A stretch of DNA of 64,000 nucleotides from Streptomyces sp. WM4235 (GCF_001279725.1 NZ_LGDE01000001.1:1-64000); one strand, 5' to 3'. Positions 52,744-62,192 are shown, numbered from the stretch's first letter. Made by a program: numbers and translations. The notes: generated by a model not told the origin, from the sequence alone.

Positions 52744-53649
52744 CTACAGGGTCGCGGTGGCGTCCTCGCTGGGAGCCTGGCCCGCGTAGGCCTCGGCGAG
52801 CAGCTCTTCCTCGCTCGCGCCGAGGCGCCAGTAGCCGACGAAGCGCACCGCGCGCCGATCGATGGAACGTTCCCGCACGAGGTGGCGCCGGACCGCGCGG
52901 ATCGTGCCCGCCTCGCCGGCGATCCAGGCGTACGGGGCCTGCGCGGCAAGCGGTTCGGCCGCGCGGATCACGTCCACGAGCCGGTCGGCGCGCTCGCGCC
53001 CCAGGGCGGGGTCGCGGACGATCCAGGTGATGTCCGCGTCGGCGAGGGTCACCGGGGCGAGCCGGTCGTCCTCGTGCGGGACCTCGAACCAGGCCTTCAC
53101 CGGCGTGCCGGCGGGCAGTCGTTCGAGGATCGCGGAGGCGGCGGGCAGCGCGGTCTCGTCCGCGTACAGCAGGACGGCGTCGGTGGCGGCCGGCGGCTGG
53201 AACCGCACGGACTTGTTCTCCGCGACGGCCGGCCCGATCAGCATGACCCGGCGGCCGGCGACGGCCCGCCCGGCCCAGCGGGACGCCGGGGAGGAGTCGC
53301 CGTGGAGCACGAAGTCGATGTCGACCTCGTCCACGCCCTCGGGCGTTCGGCGCTGCTCGCGCACGGTGTACGAGCGCATCACCGGGCGCTCGGCCTCGGG
53401 GATCGCCCGCCAGGCGGCGAACCACGTGTCCTCGTCCGTGGAGGGCAGGACGGTGTGCTCGGCGCCCTCGGCCGGCAGGAAGAGCGACAGGCTCTGGTCG
53501 TACCCGCCGGAGCGGAACTCCGAGAGGGACTCGCCGCCGAACGTGACGCGCAGGAACGAGTGGCCGAGACGGCGCGTGCGGAGCACCTCGAGTTCGAAGA
53601 ACCGGAAGTGGGCCACGGCCGGGGCCGCGTCGGATGCGGTGACGGTCAT
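52744..53649 (-). CDS. desF: Siderophore-interacting ferric reductase DesF
   Basis: A 301-residue FAD-dependent SIP/ViuB-family reductase that releases iron from imported ferrioxamine. The FAD-binding barrel includes RSYTVREQRRTPEGVDEVDIDF (split near 91-112, RxYT motif) and HGDSSPASRWAGRA (about 115-128). The NAD(P)H-type domain has LLYADETALPAASAILERLP (about 164-183) and WIAGEAGTIRAVRRHLV (about 243-259). All are family hallmarks. It follows desE by 52 nt and is probably co-transcribed with it. Confidence 0.92.
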   Translation of the reverse strand: MTVTASDAAPAVAHFRFFELEVLRTRRLGHSFLRVTFGGESLSEFRSGGYDQSLSLFLPAEGAEHTVLPSTDEDTWFAAWRAIPEAERPVMRSYTVREQRRTPEGVDEVDIDFVLHGDSSPASRWAGRAVAGRRVMLIGPAVAENKSVRFQPPAATDAVLLYADETALPAASAILERLPAGTPVKAWFEVPHEDDRLAPVTLADADITWIVRDPALGRERADRLVDVIRAAEPLAAQAPYAWIAGEAGTIRAVRRHLVRERSIDRRAVRFVGYWRLGASEEELLAEAYAGQAPSEDATATL

Positions 53650-53701
53650 GCGGTGAGTCCCTCCTGGGGGTGTGTGCGGCGCCGGTCGGGGGCGCCGGGG
53701 G

Positions 53702-54742
53702 TCAGCTGACCTTCTTGGCGCCCTGGATGGACTTCGCCAGGTCCTCCAGCAGCTGCGCGCACTTCTCGTACGAGAAGATCGGCTCGGTCACGCGCGGGGT
53801 GATCTGACCGGCCTTGACTGCGGGCATCTCGGCCCAGGTCGGCTTGGCCGCCAGGTCCTTCGGCTGCAGGGTGCCGGTGCGGTTGTCGAGCAGGATGACG
53901 TCGGCCTTGTACTTGCCGGCGTTCTCCCAGCTGAGGCTCTCGAAGAAGCCGCCCTCGTCCAGCTTCTCCGGGGCGACGAACTCGACGCCGAGCGACTCGA
54001 AGTACTTCAGGTCGGCGGAGGTCTTCGCGGTGGAGACGTAGAACAGGTCGGCCGCGCCGGAACCGACGAGCACCTTGATGCCCGGGTTCGCCTTGGTGGC
54101 CTCGCGGACCTTGGCGGAGGCGGCCTCGAAGCGGGCCTTGGCGTCCACGGCCTTCTTGGCGTTCATGTCGGCGCCGAGGGACTTGGCGAGGTCCGCGGTG
54201 CGGGCCAGCGCCTTGTCCATGCTGACGTCGCCGCCGACCTTGATCGCGGCGGCCGGGGCCAGCTTCAGGATCTTGTCCTTGGAGGCCTCCGGGACGTACC
54301 AGTACGAGCCGTCCCAGGAGTTGGTGACCAGCAGGTCGGGCTGGAGGGCCGCGTACTTCTCGACGTTGAACTCGTCGTAGACGTTGCCGAGGATCTCGAC
54401 CTTGGATATGTCCATCGAGCCGGCCTGGACGTCGGGCTTGCCGTCGGCGGTCTTGGTCGGGCCGAAGACGCCCTTGACGCTCACGCCGTAGTCGTAAAGG
54501 GCGGCGGCGGTGCCGGTGAAGGCGACGACGTTCTTCGGGGCGGCCTTCGTGGAGACGTCCTTGCCGAGGTCGTCCTTGAAGGTCCAGGGGCCCGAGGCCG
54601 CAGCGGTCTTGTCCGCCTCGCCGGCCCCGTCCTTCGCCTTGTCGGTGCCGCCGCACGCGGAGAGCGCCGCGACGAGGCTCAGGGCACCGCCGGCCGCGAT
54701 GAGACCGCGGCGGGTGAGGAGGGAGGATCGGGACTTGGGCAT
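53702..54742 (-). CDS. desE: Ferrioxamine-binding lipoprotein DesE
   Basis: A 346-residue substrate-binding lipoprotein for ferric hydroxamates. The N terminus SLLTRRGLIAAGGALSLVAALSAC holds twin Arg (about 11-12) and the lipobox LSAC, with Cys30 as anchor. The binding-protein core is of the FepB/FhuD (two-domain, long linker helix) type: KNVVAFTGTAAALYDYGV near 70-87 and NRTGTLQPKDLAAKPTWAEM near 289-308. An iron box lies 52 nt upstream. Permease and ATPase genes are not in this locus and are expected elsewhere. Confidence 0.94.
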   Translation of the reverse strand: MPKSRSSLLTRRGLIAAGGALSLVAALSACGGTDKAKDGAGEADKTAAASGPWTFKDDLGKDVSTKAAPKNVVAFTGTAAALYDYGVSVKGVFGPTKTADGKPDVQAGSMDISKVEILGNVYDEFNVEKYAALQPDLLVTNSWDGSYWYVPEASKDKILKLAPAAAIKVGGDVSMDKALARTADLAKSLGADMNAKKAVDAKARFEAASAKVREATKANPGIKVLVGSGAADLFYVSTAKTSADLKYFESLGVEFVAPEKLDEGGFFESLSWENAGKYKADVILLDNRTGTLQPKDLAAKPTWAEMPAVKAGQITPRVTEPIFSYEKCAQLLEDLAKSIQGAKKVS

Positions 54743-54793
54743 GTCGATGTCCGCTTTCGTGCGTGCCGGGCGGCCACTGGGCCGTTCGGAGGG

Positions 54794-54810
54794 AAGGTTA
54801 GCCTAACCTT
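54794..54810. promoter_or_regulatory. Iron box (DmdR/IdeR operator) of desE
   Basis: AAGGTTAGCCTAACCTT is a near-perfect palindrome matching the core of the iron box TTAGGTTAGGCTAACCTAA. It lies 52 nt upstream of the desE start codon. Confidence 0.93.
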
Positions 54811-54871
54811 GGCCGAAAACGGTAAGGGGGCCCTAATCTTTCTCCGGGCCCCCTCGGGTGAACTGCTCCTC

Positions 54872-54891
54872 GGCCGACCTTTCGGTCGGCC
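54872..54891 (-). terminator. Terminator after the acdH operon
   Basis: GGCCGACC-TTTC-GGTCGGCC is a perfect 8-bp stem 5 nt beyond the acdH stop on the minus strand. Confidence 0.8.
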
Positions 54892-54896
54892 ACCGG

Positions 54897-56057
54897 TCAG
54901 CCGGCGAAGCCCAGTTCGCGGGCGATCAGCATGCGCTGCACCTCGCTGGTGCCCTCGCCGATCTCCAGGATCTTGGAGTCCCGCCACATGCGGGCCACCG
55001 GGTACTCGTTCATGAACCCGTAGCCGCCGTGGATCTGCGTGGCCTCACGGGCGTTGTCGACGGCGACCGTGGAGGAGTACAGCTTGGCGATGGCCGCCTC
55101 CTTCTTGAACGGTTCGCCGGCCACCAGCCGCGAGGCCGCGTCCCGCCAGCCGACACGAGCCATGTGGGCGCGCATCTCCATGTCCGCCAGCTTGAACTGG
55201 ATGGCCTGGTTGTCGCCGATGGGCCGGCCGAAGGCCTTGCGCTCCTTGGCGTACTTCACCGACTCGTCGACACAGCCCTGGGCCAGGCCCGTGGCGAGCG
55301 CGGAGATGGCGATGCGGCCCTCGTCGAGGATCCGCAGGAACTGGGCGTAGCCGCGGCCCTCCTGGCCGACCAGGTTGGCCAGGGGCACCCGCACGTCCTG
55401 GAACGACAGTTCACGGGTGTCGGAGGAGTTCCAGCCGACCTTGGAGTACGGGGCCGCCACCGTGAAGCCGGGCGTTCCGGACGGCACGATGATCGAGGAG
55501 ATCTCGGGCCGGCCGTCCGCCTTGCGCCCGGTCACCGCGGTGACCGTGACCAACCCGGTGATGTCCGTACCGGAGTTGGTGATGAAGCACTTCGAACCGT
55601 TGATCACCCACTGGTCACCGTCCTTGACGGCCGTCGTGCGGGTGCCGCCCGCGTCCGAGCCGCCGTCCGGCTCGGTCAGACCGAAGGCGCCCAGCACCTC
55701 GCCGGAGCACATCCTCGGCAGCCACTCCCGCTTCTGCTCCTCGGTGCCGAACAGGTGGATCGGCATGGCGCCGAGCGAGACGCCGGCCTCCAGGGTGATG
55801 GCGACCGAGGAGTCGACGCGGGCCAGCTCCTCCAGGGCGATGCCGAGGGCGAGGTAGTCGCCGCCCATGCCGCCGTACTCCTCCGGGAAGGGCAGGCCGA
55901 ACAGGCCCATGCGGCCCATCTCGCGGACGATCTCGTACGGGAACTCGTGCCGCTCGTACAGGTCGCCGATCTTGGGGGCGACGACGTCGTGCGCGAAGGC
56001 CTCGACGGTGCGGCGGAGTTCCTCGTGCTCGGGGGTGAGCCGGTGGTCGAGGGACAT
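54897..56057 (-). CDS. acdH: Acyl-CoA dehydrogenase (FadE4/AcdH-like)
   Basis: A 386-residue FAD flavoenzyme oxidising acyl-CoA, here most likely isovaleryl-CoA or a related branched-chain substrate because of its operon. Family motifs: MCSGEVLGAFGLTEPDGGSDAGGTRT (split near 116-141), KCFITNSG (about 158-165), QIHGGYGFMNEYPVARMWRD near 340-359 and LEIGEGTSEVQRMLIAREL near 362-380. It is the last gene of accD1-accA1-hmgL-acdH, 7 nt after the hmgL stop. A terminator follows. The gene corresponds to fadE4 of the AccR regulon described in S. avermitilis. Confidence 0.92.
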   Translation of the reverse strand: MSLDHRLTPEHEELRRTVEAFAHDVVAPKIGDLYERHEFPYEIVREMGRMGLFGLPFPEEYGGMGGDYLALGIALEELARVDSSVAITLEAGVSLGAMPIHLFGTEEQKREWLPRMCSGEVLGAFGLTEPDGGSDAGGTRTTAVKDGDQWVINGSKCFITNSGTDITGLVTVTAVTGRKADGRPEISSIIVPSGTPGFTVAAPYSKVGWNSSDTRELSFQDVRVPLANLVGQEGRGYAQFLRILDEGRIAISALATGLAQGCVDESVKYAKERKAFGRPIGDNQAIQFKLADMEMRAHMARVGWRDAASRLVAGEPFKKEAAIAKLYSSTVAVDNAREATQIHGGYGFMNEYPVARMWRDSKILEIGEGTSEVQRMLIARELGFAG

Positions 56058-56064
56058 GTCTTCG

Positions 56065-56997
56065 TTACTCCTTGTGGGAGAGGGCGCGGACGGTACGGGA
56101 GGGGCTGGGGCGCCCCAACCGCTCGGCCATCCACACGCTCGTGGCGGTGAGGGCGGCCAGGTCGACCCCGGTCTCGATGCCGAGGCCGTCGAGCATCCAC
56201 ACGAGGTCCTCGGTGGCCAGGTTGCCGGTGGCGCTCTTCGCGTACGGGCAGCCGCCGAGGCCGCCGGCGGAGGCGTCGACCGTGGTCACGCCGTGCCGGA
56301 GCGCGGCGAGGGTGTTGGAGAGGGCCTGGCCGTAGGTGTCGTGGAAGTGCACACCGATCCGATCGGTCTCCACGCCCACCTCGTCGAGTCCGTCGAGGAG
56401 GGCCCCGACATGGCCCGGGGTGGCGACGCCGATGGTGTCGCCGAGACTCAGTTCGTCGCAGCCGAGGTCCAGCAGGGCCTTGGCCACGGAGACCACCTGC
56501 GGGATGGGCACGGCGCCCTCCCAGGGGTCGCCGAAGCACATGGAGAGGTATCCGCGCACATGGGCGCCCTGTTCCTTGGCCCGGGCCACCACGGGCTCGA
56601 ACATGGCCAGGGACTCGGCGACGGTGCGGTTGAGGTTGCGGGCCGCGAAGGTCTCCGTCGCGGAACCGAACACCGCGATCCGATCGGCCCCGAGGGCGAG
56701 CGCGCGGTCCAGGCCGCGCTCGTTGGGGACGAGGACGGGCAGGTCCGCGGACACGTCGGAGAGCAACGGGAAGAGCTGTTCCGCGTCGGCGAGCTGGGGC
56801 ACCCACTTGGGGTGGACGAAGCTGGTGGCCTCGATGGTGGTGAGGCCGGCCGCGGCGAGCCGGTGGACGAACTCGGCCTTCACCTCGGTCGGTACGGGCG
56901 TCTTCTCGTTCTGGAGTCCGTCGCGGGCGCCCACCTCGTGGATGCGGACGCGGGTCGGCAGCCCGGGATCGGGGACCGTCATGGGCAGGCCGTTCAC
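56065..56997 (-). CDS. hmgL: Hydroxymethylglutaryl-CoA lyase
   Basis: A 310-residue TIM-barrel lyase that splits HMG-CoA into acetoacetate and acetyl-CoA, the last step of leucine breakdown. Motifs: IHEVGARDGLQNEK (metal-binding Asp-containing strand near 19-32), GVHFHDTYGQAL (about 204-215) and the catalytic-Cys loop ASAGLGGCPYAKSATGN (about 231-247). The GTG start at 56997 overlaps the accA1 stop (GTGA) and has GGAGG upstream; ATG at 56982 is a possible alternative. Confidence 0.94.
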   Translation of the reverse strand: MNGLPMTVPDPGLPTRVRIHEVGARDGLQNEKTPVPTEVKAEFVHRLAAAGLTTIEATSFVHPKWVPQLADAEQLFPLLSDVSADLPVLVPNERGLDRALALGADRIAVFGSATETFAARNLNRTVAESLAMFEPVVARAKEQGAHVRGYLSMCFGDPWEGAVPIPQVVSVAKALLDLGCDELSLGDTIGVATPGHVGALLDGLDEVGVETDRIGVHFHDTYGQALSNTLAALRHGVTTVDASAGGLGGCPYAKSATGNLATEDLVWMLDGLGIETGVDLAALTATSVWMAERLGRPSPSRTVRALSHKE

Positions 56998-59003
56998 TCG
57001 GCGCCCTCCTCTTCCTCCGGGGTGACCACGGCCAGGATCTGGTCCATGGCGACGGTGGTGCCGGGCGTCACGTCGAGTTCGGTGACCGTGCCGGCGTGCG
57101 GGGCGGAGATGACGTGCTCCATCTTCATCGCCTCCACCACGAGCAGGCTCTGACCGGCCGTCACCCGGTCCCCGACGGCCACCTTCACGACGGTGACGGT
57201 GCCGGGCATCGGGGCGGCCAGCGTGCCCGCGCCGCCGTGGCCGCGGCCGGTGAGCGCCGCGGCGACGGGGTCGTGGCGCTGGAGGTGCCAGGAGTCGCCG
57301 TCGCGGCCGAGCCAGGTGCCCTCCGGGGACGCGGCGTGGCTGAAGCGGTGGGTGACGCCGTCGAGTTCCACCGTGACCGCGTCGGGGGTCCGGGCCACGA
57401 TCCGGCCGCGGGCCGGTGTACCGGAACTCCCGGGGAGGATCTCCGTGTCCCGCCCGGCCGGGCGGGTGCGGACCTCCACCGGGTCCTGGCCGGGCAGGCG
57501 CAGGTGGTGGACCGTCCAGGCGGGGGTGCCGCCCAGGCGCCAGCCGTCGGCGGCGTCGAACGGGTCCACCCACCCTCCCGGCCGCGCAGGCAGGGGCTCC
57601 TCGGCGAGCAACGCCGCCGCCGCGTACACCTCGTCCGGGATCCCCTCCGGGAGCAGCGACGCGAGGTCGCGCTCGACCAGCCCGGTGTCGAGGTCGCCCG
57701 ACACCACGTCGGGGTGCGCCAGCAGCCGCCGCAGGAAACCGGCGTTGGTCTGGACGCCCAGGATCACGGTGTCCGCGAGGGCCCCCCGCAGCAACCGCAG
57801 GGCGCTCGCGCGGTCCGGCCCGTACGCGATGACCTTGGACAGCATCGGGTCGTAGGCGGAGCCCACCGGCACGCCGGCCGTCAGACCCGAGTCGGTGCGC
57901 ACCGCCCCGCCGGACGGCTCCGACAGGGCCAGGACCGTACCGCCCGAGGGCAGGAACCCGCGGGCCGGGTCCTCGGCGCAGACGCGGGCCTCGATGGCGT
58001 GGCCGGTCAGGGTCACGTCCTCCTGCCCGAACCCGAGGGGAGCCCCCGCCGCGACCCGCAGTTGTTGTTCGACCAGGTCCAGTCCGGTGATCAGCTCCGT
58101 CACCGGGTGCTCCACCTGGAGGCGGGTGTTCATCTCCATGAAGTAGTACGAGGACGGGTCGCCGCCCGGCACGATGAACTCCACGGTGCCCGCGCCGACG
58201 TACCCGCAGGAACGGGCCGCCTCCACGGCCGCCGCGCCCATCGACGCCCGCAGCTGCGGCGTCAGCAGGACCGACGGGGCCTCCTCGACGACCTTCTGGT
58301 GGCGCCGCTGGAGCGAGCACTCCCGCTCGCCCAGGTGCACCACGTTGCCGTGCGCGTCCGCCAGCACCTGGATCTCGATGTGCCGCGGCCGGTCCACCCA
58401 CCGCTCGACGAGCAGGGTGTCGTCGCCGAAGGAGGACCGGGCCTCGCGCCGCGCCGCGGCGATCTCCTCGCCGAGCAGCTCCGCGTCGCGGACCAGCCGC
58501 ATGCCCTTGCCGCCGCCGCCCGCGGAGGGCTTCAGCAGCACCGGCATGCCGATCTTCTCGGCGGCGGAGACCAGTTCGGCGTCGGTGAGGCCGCTGCCGG
58601 AGGAGCCGGGGACGACGGGAACGCCCGCCTCCTTCACCGTCTCCTTCGCCCGGATCTTGTCGCCCATCAGGGAGATCGCGCTCGCCGGGGGCCCGATGAA
58701 GGCCAACCCGGCCTCCGCGCAGGCCGCCGCGAAGGCGGCGTTCTCCGCGAGGAAGCCGTACCCGGGGTGGACCGCCTCGGCGCCGGTGCGGCGGGCCGCG
58801 TCCAGGAGCCGCTCCACCGACAGGTAGCTCTCGGCGGCCGCCTCCGGACCGATCCGGACGGCCGTGTCGGCCTCCCGTACGTGGCGGGCGTCCGCGTCGG
58901 CGTCGCTGAAGACGGCCACGGAGCGGATGCCGAGCTCCCGCAGGGTGCGGATGACCCGGACCGCGATCTCGCCGCGGTTCGCGACCAGAACAGTGCTGAA
59001 CAT
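56994..59003 (-). CDS. accA1: Biotin-carboxylase/carrier subunit of acyl-CoA carboxylase (methylcrotonyl-CoA type)
   Basis: A 669-residue alpha subunit. Order: biotin carboxylase (about 1-445) with VLVANRGEIAVRVIRT at the N terminus, ATP-grasp loop LKPSAGGGGKGMRLV (about 152-166) and FMEMNTRLQVEHPVTE (about 286-301); a middle BT-like linker; and a C-terminal biotin carrier with biotinyl Lys in VVEAMKMEH (about 629-637). ATG 59003 gives the conserved MFSTVLVANRG start; GTG 59018 adds five residues. It lies 16 nt after accD1. With accD1 and hmgL it fits leucine catabolism. Confidence 0.94.
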   Translation of the reverse strand: MFSTVLVANRGEIAVRVIRTLRELGIRSVAVFSDADADARHVREADTAVRIGPEAAAESYLSVERLLDAARRTGAEAVHPGYGFLAENAAFAAACAEAGLAFIGPPASAISLMGDKIRAKETVKEAGVPVVPGSSGSGLTDAELVSAAEKIGMPVLLKPSAGGGGKGMRLVRDAELLGEEIAAARREARSSFGDDTLLVERWVDRPRHIEIQVLADAHGNVVHLGERECSLQRRHQKVVEEAPSVLLTPQLRASMGAAAVEAARSCGYVGAGTVEFIVPGGDPSSYYFMEMNTRLQVEHPVTELITGLDLVEQQLRVAAGAPLGFGQEDVTLTGHAIEARVCAEDPARGFLPSGGTVLALSEPSGGAVRTDSGLTAGVPVGSAYDPMLSKVIAYGPDRASALRLLRGALADTVILGVQTNAGFLRRLLAHPDVVSGDLDTGLVERDLASLLPEGIPDEVYAAAALLAEEPLPARPGGWVDPFDAADGWRLGGTPAWTVHHLRLPGQDPVEVRTRPAGRDTEILPGSSGTPARGRIVARTPDAVTVELDGVTHRFSHAASPEGTWLGRDGDSWHLQRHDPVAAALTGRGHGGAGTLAAPMPGTVTVVKVAVGDRVTAGQSLLVVEAMKMEHVISAPHAGTVTELDVTPGTTVAMDQILAVVTPEEEEGAE

Positions 59004-59019
59004 CGAAGAGGTCCTCACG

Positions 59020-60636
59020 TCACATGCGGAAGATGCCGAAAGCGGAGTCGCCCAAGGGGGCGTTCGCGCACGCGGTCAGGGCCAGCCCGAGCACCTGCCG
59101 GGTCTCCATGGGGTCGATGACCCCGTCGTCCCAGAGGCGGGCGGTGGCGTAGTAGGCGTTGCCCTGTTCCTCGTACTGCGCGCGGACCGGTGCCTTGAAG
59201 GCCTCCTCGTCCTCGGCCGGCCAGTCCTGGCCCGCGCCCTCGATCTGGTCCCGCTTGACGGTGGCCAGCACGGAGGCCGCCTGCTCGCCGCCCATCACCG
59301 AGATCTTCGCGTTCGGCCACATCCACAGGAAGCGCGGCGAGTAGGCCCGGCCGCACATCGAGTAGTTGCCCGCCCCGTAGGAACCGCCGACGACCACCGT
59401 CAACTTCGGGACCCGGGCGCACGCCACGGCCGTCACCATCTTGGCGCCGTGCTTGGCGATGCCGCCCGCCTCGTAGTCGCGGCCGACCATGAACCCCGAG
59501 ATGTTCTGGAGGAAGAGGAGCGGGATCCCGCGCTGGTCGCACAGCTCGATGAAGTGCGCGCCCTTCTGGGCGGACTCGGAGAAGAGGATGCCGTTGTTGG
59601 CGATGATGCCGACCGGGTGTCCGTGGATCCGGGCGAAACCGGTGACCAGCGTCTGCCCGAACTCCGCCTTGAACTCCTGGAAGCGGGACCCGTCCACGAC
59701 CCGGGCGATGACCTCGCGGGCGTCGTAGGGGGTGCGGGAGTCGACCGGCACCGCGCCGTACAGGCCGTACGGGTCCACCTTCGGCTCCTCGGGAGCCTCC
59801 ACCGACCAGGGCAGGGCCGCGCGGTCGGGCAGCGTCGCCACGATGTTCCGTACGATCCGCAGCGCGTGCGCGTCGTCCTCCGCGAGGTGGTCGGTGACGC
59901 CCGAGATCCGGGAGTGGACCTCGCCGCCGCCGAGCTCCTCGGCCGTGACGACCTCGCCCGTCGCGGCCTTCACCAGCGGCGGGCCGCCGAGGAAGATCGT
60001 GCCCTGGCCGCGCACGATGACGGCCTCGTCGCTCATGGCCGGGACGTACGCCCCGCCGGCGGTGCAGGAGCCGAGCACGGCCGCGATCTGCGGGATGCCG
60101 GCGCCGGACATGCGGGCCTGGTTGTAGAAGATGCGGCCGAAGTGCTCCCGGTCGGGGAAGACCTCGTCCTGCATGGGCAGGAAGGCGCCGCCGGAGTCGA
60201 CCAGGTAGAGGCAGGGGAGACGATTCTCCAAAGCCACCTCCTGGGCGCGGAGGTGCTTCTTGACGGTCATCGGGTAGTAGGTGCCGCCCTTGACGGTGGC
60301 GTCGTTCGCGACGATGACGCACTCGCGACCGCTGACCCGGCCGATGCCCGCGATGACCCCGGCGGCCGGGGCCGCGCCCCCGTACATGCCCTCGGCGGCC
60401 AGCGGGGCCAGCTCCAGGAAGGGCGATCCGGGGTCGAGGAGGGCGTCCACGCGGTCGCGGGGAAGCAGCTTCCCGCGGGCGGTGTGGCGGGCGCGGGCCC
60501 GTTCCCCGCCGCCCAGGCGGGCCGCCTCCAGTCGGGCGCGCAGGCCCTCGGCGAGTTCGCGGTGGGCGGCCTCGTTGGTCCGCCAGGCCTCGGACGCCGG
60601 GTCCGCGGCGCTCGTCAGCACTGGTGCCTGCTGCAT
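59020..60636 (-). CDS. accD1: Carboxyltransferase subunit of acyl-CoA carboxylase (methylcrotonyl-CoA type)
   Basis: A 538-residue beta subunit that transfers CO2 from biotin to acyl-CoA. Typical segments: [25 protein letters not shown] (split near 52-76), [24 protein letters not shown] (near 144-167), [15 protein letters not shown] (near 188-202, oxyanion loop) and [22 protein letters not shown] near 429-450. It is the first gene of a four-gene operon. Two AccR-type operators lie in the 99-nt gap to the divergent accR. The substrate assignment (methylcrotonyl-CoA) rests on operon context. Confidence 0.94.
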   Translation of the reverse strand: MQQAPVLTSAADPASEAWRTNEAAHRELAEGLRARLEAARLGGGERARARHTARGKLLPRDRVDALLDPGSPFLELAPLAAEGMYGGAAPAAGVIAGIGRVSGRECVIVANDATVKGGTYYPMTVKKHLRAQEVALENRLPCLYLVDSGGAFLPMQDEVFPDREHFGRIFYNQARMSGAGIPQIAAVLGSCTAGGAYVPAMSDEAVIVRGQGTIFLGGPPLVKAATGEVVTAEELGGGEVHSRISGVTDHLAEDDAHALRIVRNIVATLPDRAALPWSVEAPEEPKVDPYGLYGAVPVDSRTPYDAREVIARVVDGSRFQEFKAEFGQTLVTGFARIHGHPVGIIANNGILFSESAQKGAHFIELCDQRGIPLLFLQNISGFMVGRDYEAGGIAKHGAKMVTAVACARVPKLTVVVGGSYGAGNYSMCGRAYSPRFLWMWPNAKISVMGGEQAASVLATVKRDQIEGAGQDWPAEDEEAFKAPVRAQYEEQGNAYYATARLWDDGVIDPMETRQVLGLALTACANAPLGDSAFGIFRM

Positions 60637-60665
60637 CGGTCGAGCTCCCTTGCTCGGTGCACGCG

Positions 60666-60681
60666 GTTAATGGTCGTTAAC
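60666..60681. promoter_or_regulatory. AccR operator 1 (perfect)
   Basis: GTTAATGGTCGTTAAC equals the reported AccR motif GTTAA-N6-TTAAC exactly. It lies 30 nt upstream of accD1. Confidence 0.92.
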
Positions 60682-60696
60682 GCGTATGGGCCTTAG

Positions 60697-60712
60697 GTTA
60701 ACGAGCGCTAAC
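60697..60712. promoter_or_regulatory. AccR operator 2 (one mismatch)
   Basis: GTTAACGAGCGCTAAC matches GTTAA-N6-TTAAC with one changed base. It lies 24 nt upstream of accR and 31 nt (start to start) from operator 1, about three helical turns, allowing control of both directions. Confidence 0.85.
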
Positions 60713-60735
60713 GGCCCTGTCTAGAATGGTTTCCC

Positions 60736-61314
60736 ATGAGCACCAGAGCGGCCGCCCCGACCCGTCGCGAGCAGATCCTCAGTGAGGCCGCTCGTCTCTT
60801 CGCCGAGCGCGGCTTCCACGGCGTCGGAGTGGACGAGATAGGGGCCGCGGTGGGCATCAGCGGCCCCGGCCTGTACCGGCACTTCGCCGGCAAGGACGCC
60901 ATGCTCGCCGAACTGCTCGTCGGGATCAGCGAGCGGCTGCTCACGGGCGGCCGGCGGCGCGCCGAGGAGGCGGCCGGCGACCCGACGGCGCTGCTGGCCT
61001 CCCTCGTCGAGGGCCACATCGACTTCGCGCTCGACGACCGGGCGCTGATCACCCTGCACGACCGGGAGCTGGACCGGCTGCGGGAGGCCGACCGCAAGCT
61101 CGTACGACAGTTGCAGCGCCAGTACGTCGAGCTGTGGGTGCAGGTCGTGCGCGAGCTGCACCCCGAGGTGGGGGAGGCGCAGGTACGGGTCTCCGTGCAC
61201 GCGGTCTTCGGCCTGCTGAACTCCACCCCGCACCTGGCGGCGCTGGGCCGGGAGGCCACCGAGTCCCTGCTGCGGCGGCTCGCCAACGGCGCCTTCGGGG
61301 CGCTGTCGGGGTGA
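60736..61314 (+). CDS. accR: TetR-family repressor AccR
   Basis: A 192-residue regulator. The N-terminal HTH (about 8-55) reads RREQILSEAARLFAERGFHG and VDEIGAAVGISGPGLYRHFAGK. The C-terminal TetR ligand domain has VSVHAVFGLLNSTPHL near 155-170. It is divergent from accD1 and flanked by two GTTAA-N6-TTAAC-type sites, matching the AccR/accD1A1-hmgL-fadE4 arrangement known in S. avermitilis, where short-chain acyl-CoAs are the effectors. The ATG is 12 nt after a weak AATGG site. Confidence 0.9.
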   Translation: MSTRAAAPTRREQILSEAARLFAERGFHGVGVDEIGAAVGISGPGLYRHFAGKDAMLAELLVGISERLLTGGRRRAEEAAGDPTALLASLVEGHIDFALDDRALITLHDRELDRLREADRKLVRQLQRQYVELWVQVVRELHPEVGEAQVRVSVHAVFGLLNSTPHLAALGREATESLLRRLANGAFGALSG

Positions 61315-61379
61315 CGCCCGGCATCCGCGGGTCGAAATGGTTCCGGCGCGTGACGGCACGCGACGGCAGAATGGGCCGT

Positions 61380-62192
61380 ATGCCGAAGCCGATAGAGACG
61401 CCCGCCCAGTCCTCTCAAGCGCCGAGCCGCGCCGAACTCCTCGACCACCTGGTCCGCACGCGGATCGCGGGTGACGTCGCCACCTCGCGCGAGAACAACC
61501 TGTCGCACTACCGCAAGCTCGCCAACGGCGACCGCCACTACTGGCTGGGCCTGGAACTCGGCGACCGCTGGGCCGACGAGCAGGACGTGCTCGCCGTGAT
61601 GGCGGAACGCTGCGGAGTGGTCGACGACGCGACCCACCGCCACGGCCAGGACACCATCGACCCGGAACTGACGGTCGCCGCCCTGGACCGGCTCGCGGCC
61701 CGACTGCGCAAGGCCGCGCTGGACCGGCAGAGCGTCCTGCTGGCCACCGGGCACCCCGGCGGCCTCCTGGACGTCCACCGGGCGACCGGCGAGGCCCTGC
61801 GGGCGGCCGGTTGCGAGATCGTGGTCATCCCGCGCGGGCTGGTCGCGGACGAGTGCTCCGTGTGGCAGTTCGCCGACGTCGCCGTGCTGGAGCGGGGTGC
61901 GACCCTGTGGCACACCCACTCGCCGGAGCCCATGGCCGCGATCCTGGACGGGCTGGCGGCCGAGGGACGCCCCCAGCCGGACCTGGTCCTGGCCGACCAC
62001 GGCTGGGCGGGCTGCGCGGCGCAGCGGGGCCTGGACGCGGTGGGCTACGCGGACTGCAACGACCCCGCCCTGTTCCTCGCCGAGGCGGAGGGCACCCTCC
62101 AGATCGCGATCCCGCTCGACGACCACGTCCGGGACCCACGCCACTACGACCCGATGGTGGCCTACCTGCTGGACGCCGCGGGCCTGGCCTGA
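61380..62192 (+). CDS. Putative phosphatase, conserved in Streptomyces
   Basis: A 270-residue soluble protein. It starts with a helical N-terminal part (ELLDHLVRTRIAGDVAT, NNLSHYRKLANGDRHYWLGL) and has a Rossmann/phosphatase-like C-terminal half with LLATGHPGGLLDVHRATGEAL (about 119-139), HTHSPEPM (about 178-185) and VLADHGWAGCAAQRG (about 201-215). His-, Asp- and Gly-rich loops suggest metal or phosphate binding. Streptomyces homologues are often labelled phosphatase, but I see no canonical HAD or PAP motif, so the activity is unproven. ATG 61380 is one of two close starts (61371). It follows accR on the same strand after 65 nt. Confidence 0.75.
   Translation: MPKPIETPAQSSQAPSRAELLDHLVRTRIAGDVATSRENNLSHYRKLANGDRHYWLGLELGDRWADEQDVLAVMAERCGVVDDATHRHGQDTIDPELTVAALDRLAARLRKAALDRQSVLLATGHPGGLLDVHRATGEALRAAGCEIVVIPRGLVADECSVWQFADVAVLERGATLWHTHSPEPMAAILDGLAAEGRPQPDLVLADHGWAGCAAQRGLDAVGYADCNDPALFLAEAEGTLQIAIPLDDHVRDPRHYDPMVAYLLDAAGLA

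Noticed and set aside
60691..60712. Iron-box reading of CCTTAGGTTAACG
   Set aside because: TTAGGTTA resembles an iron-box half, but the other half is missing, while the GTTAA-N6 operator explains the palindrome fully.
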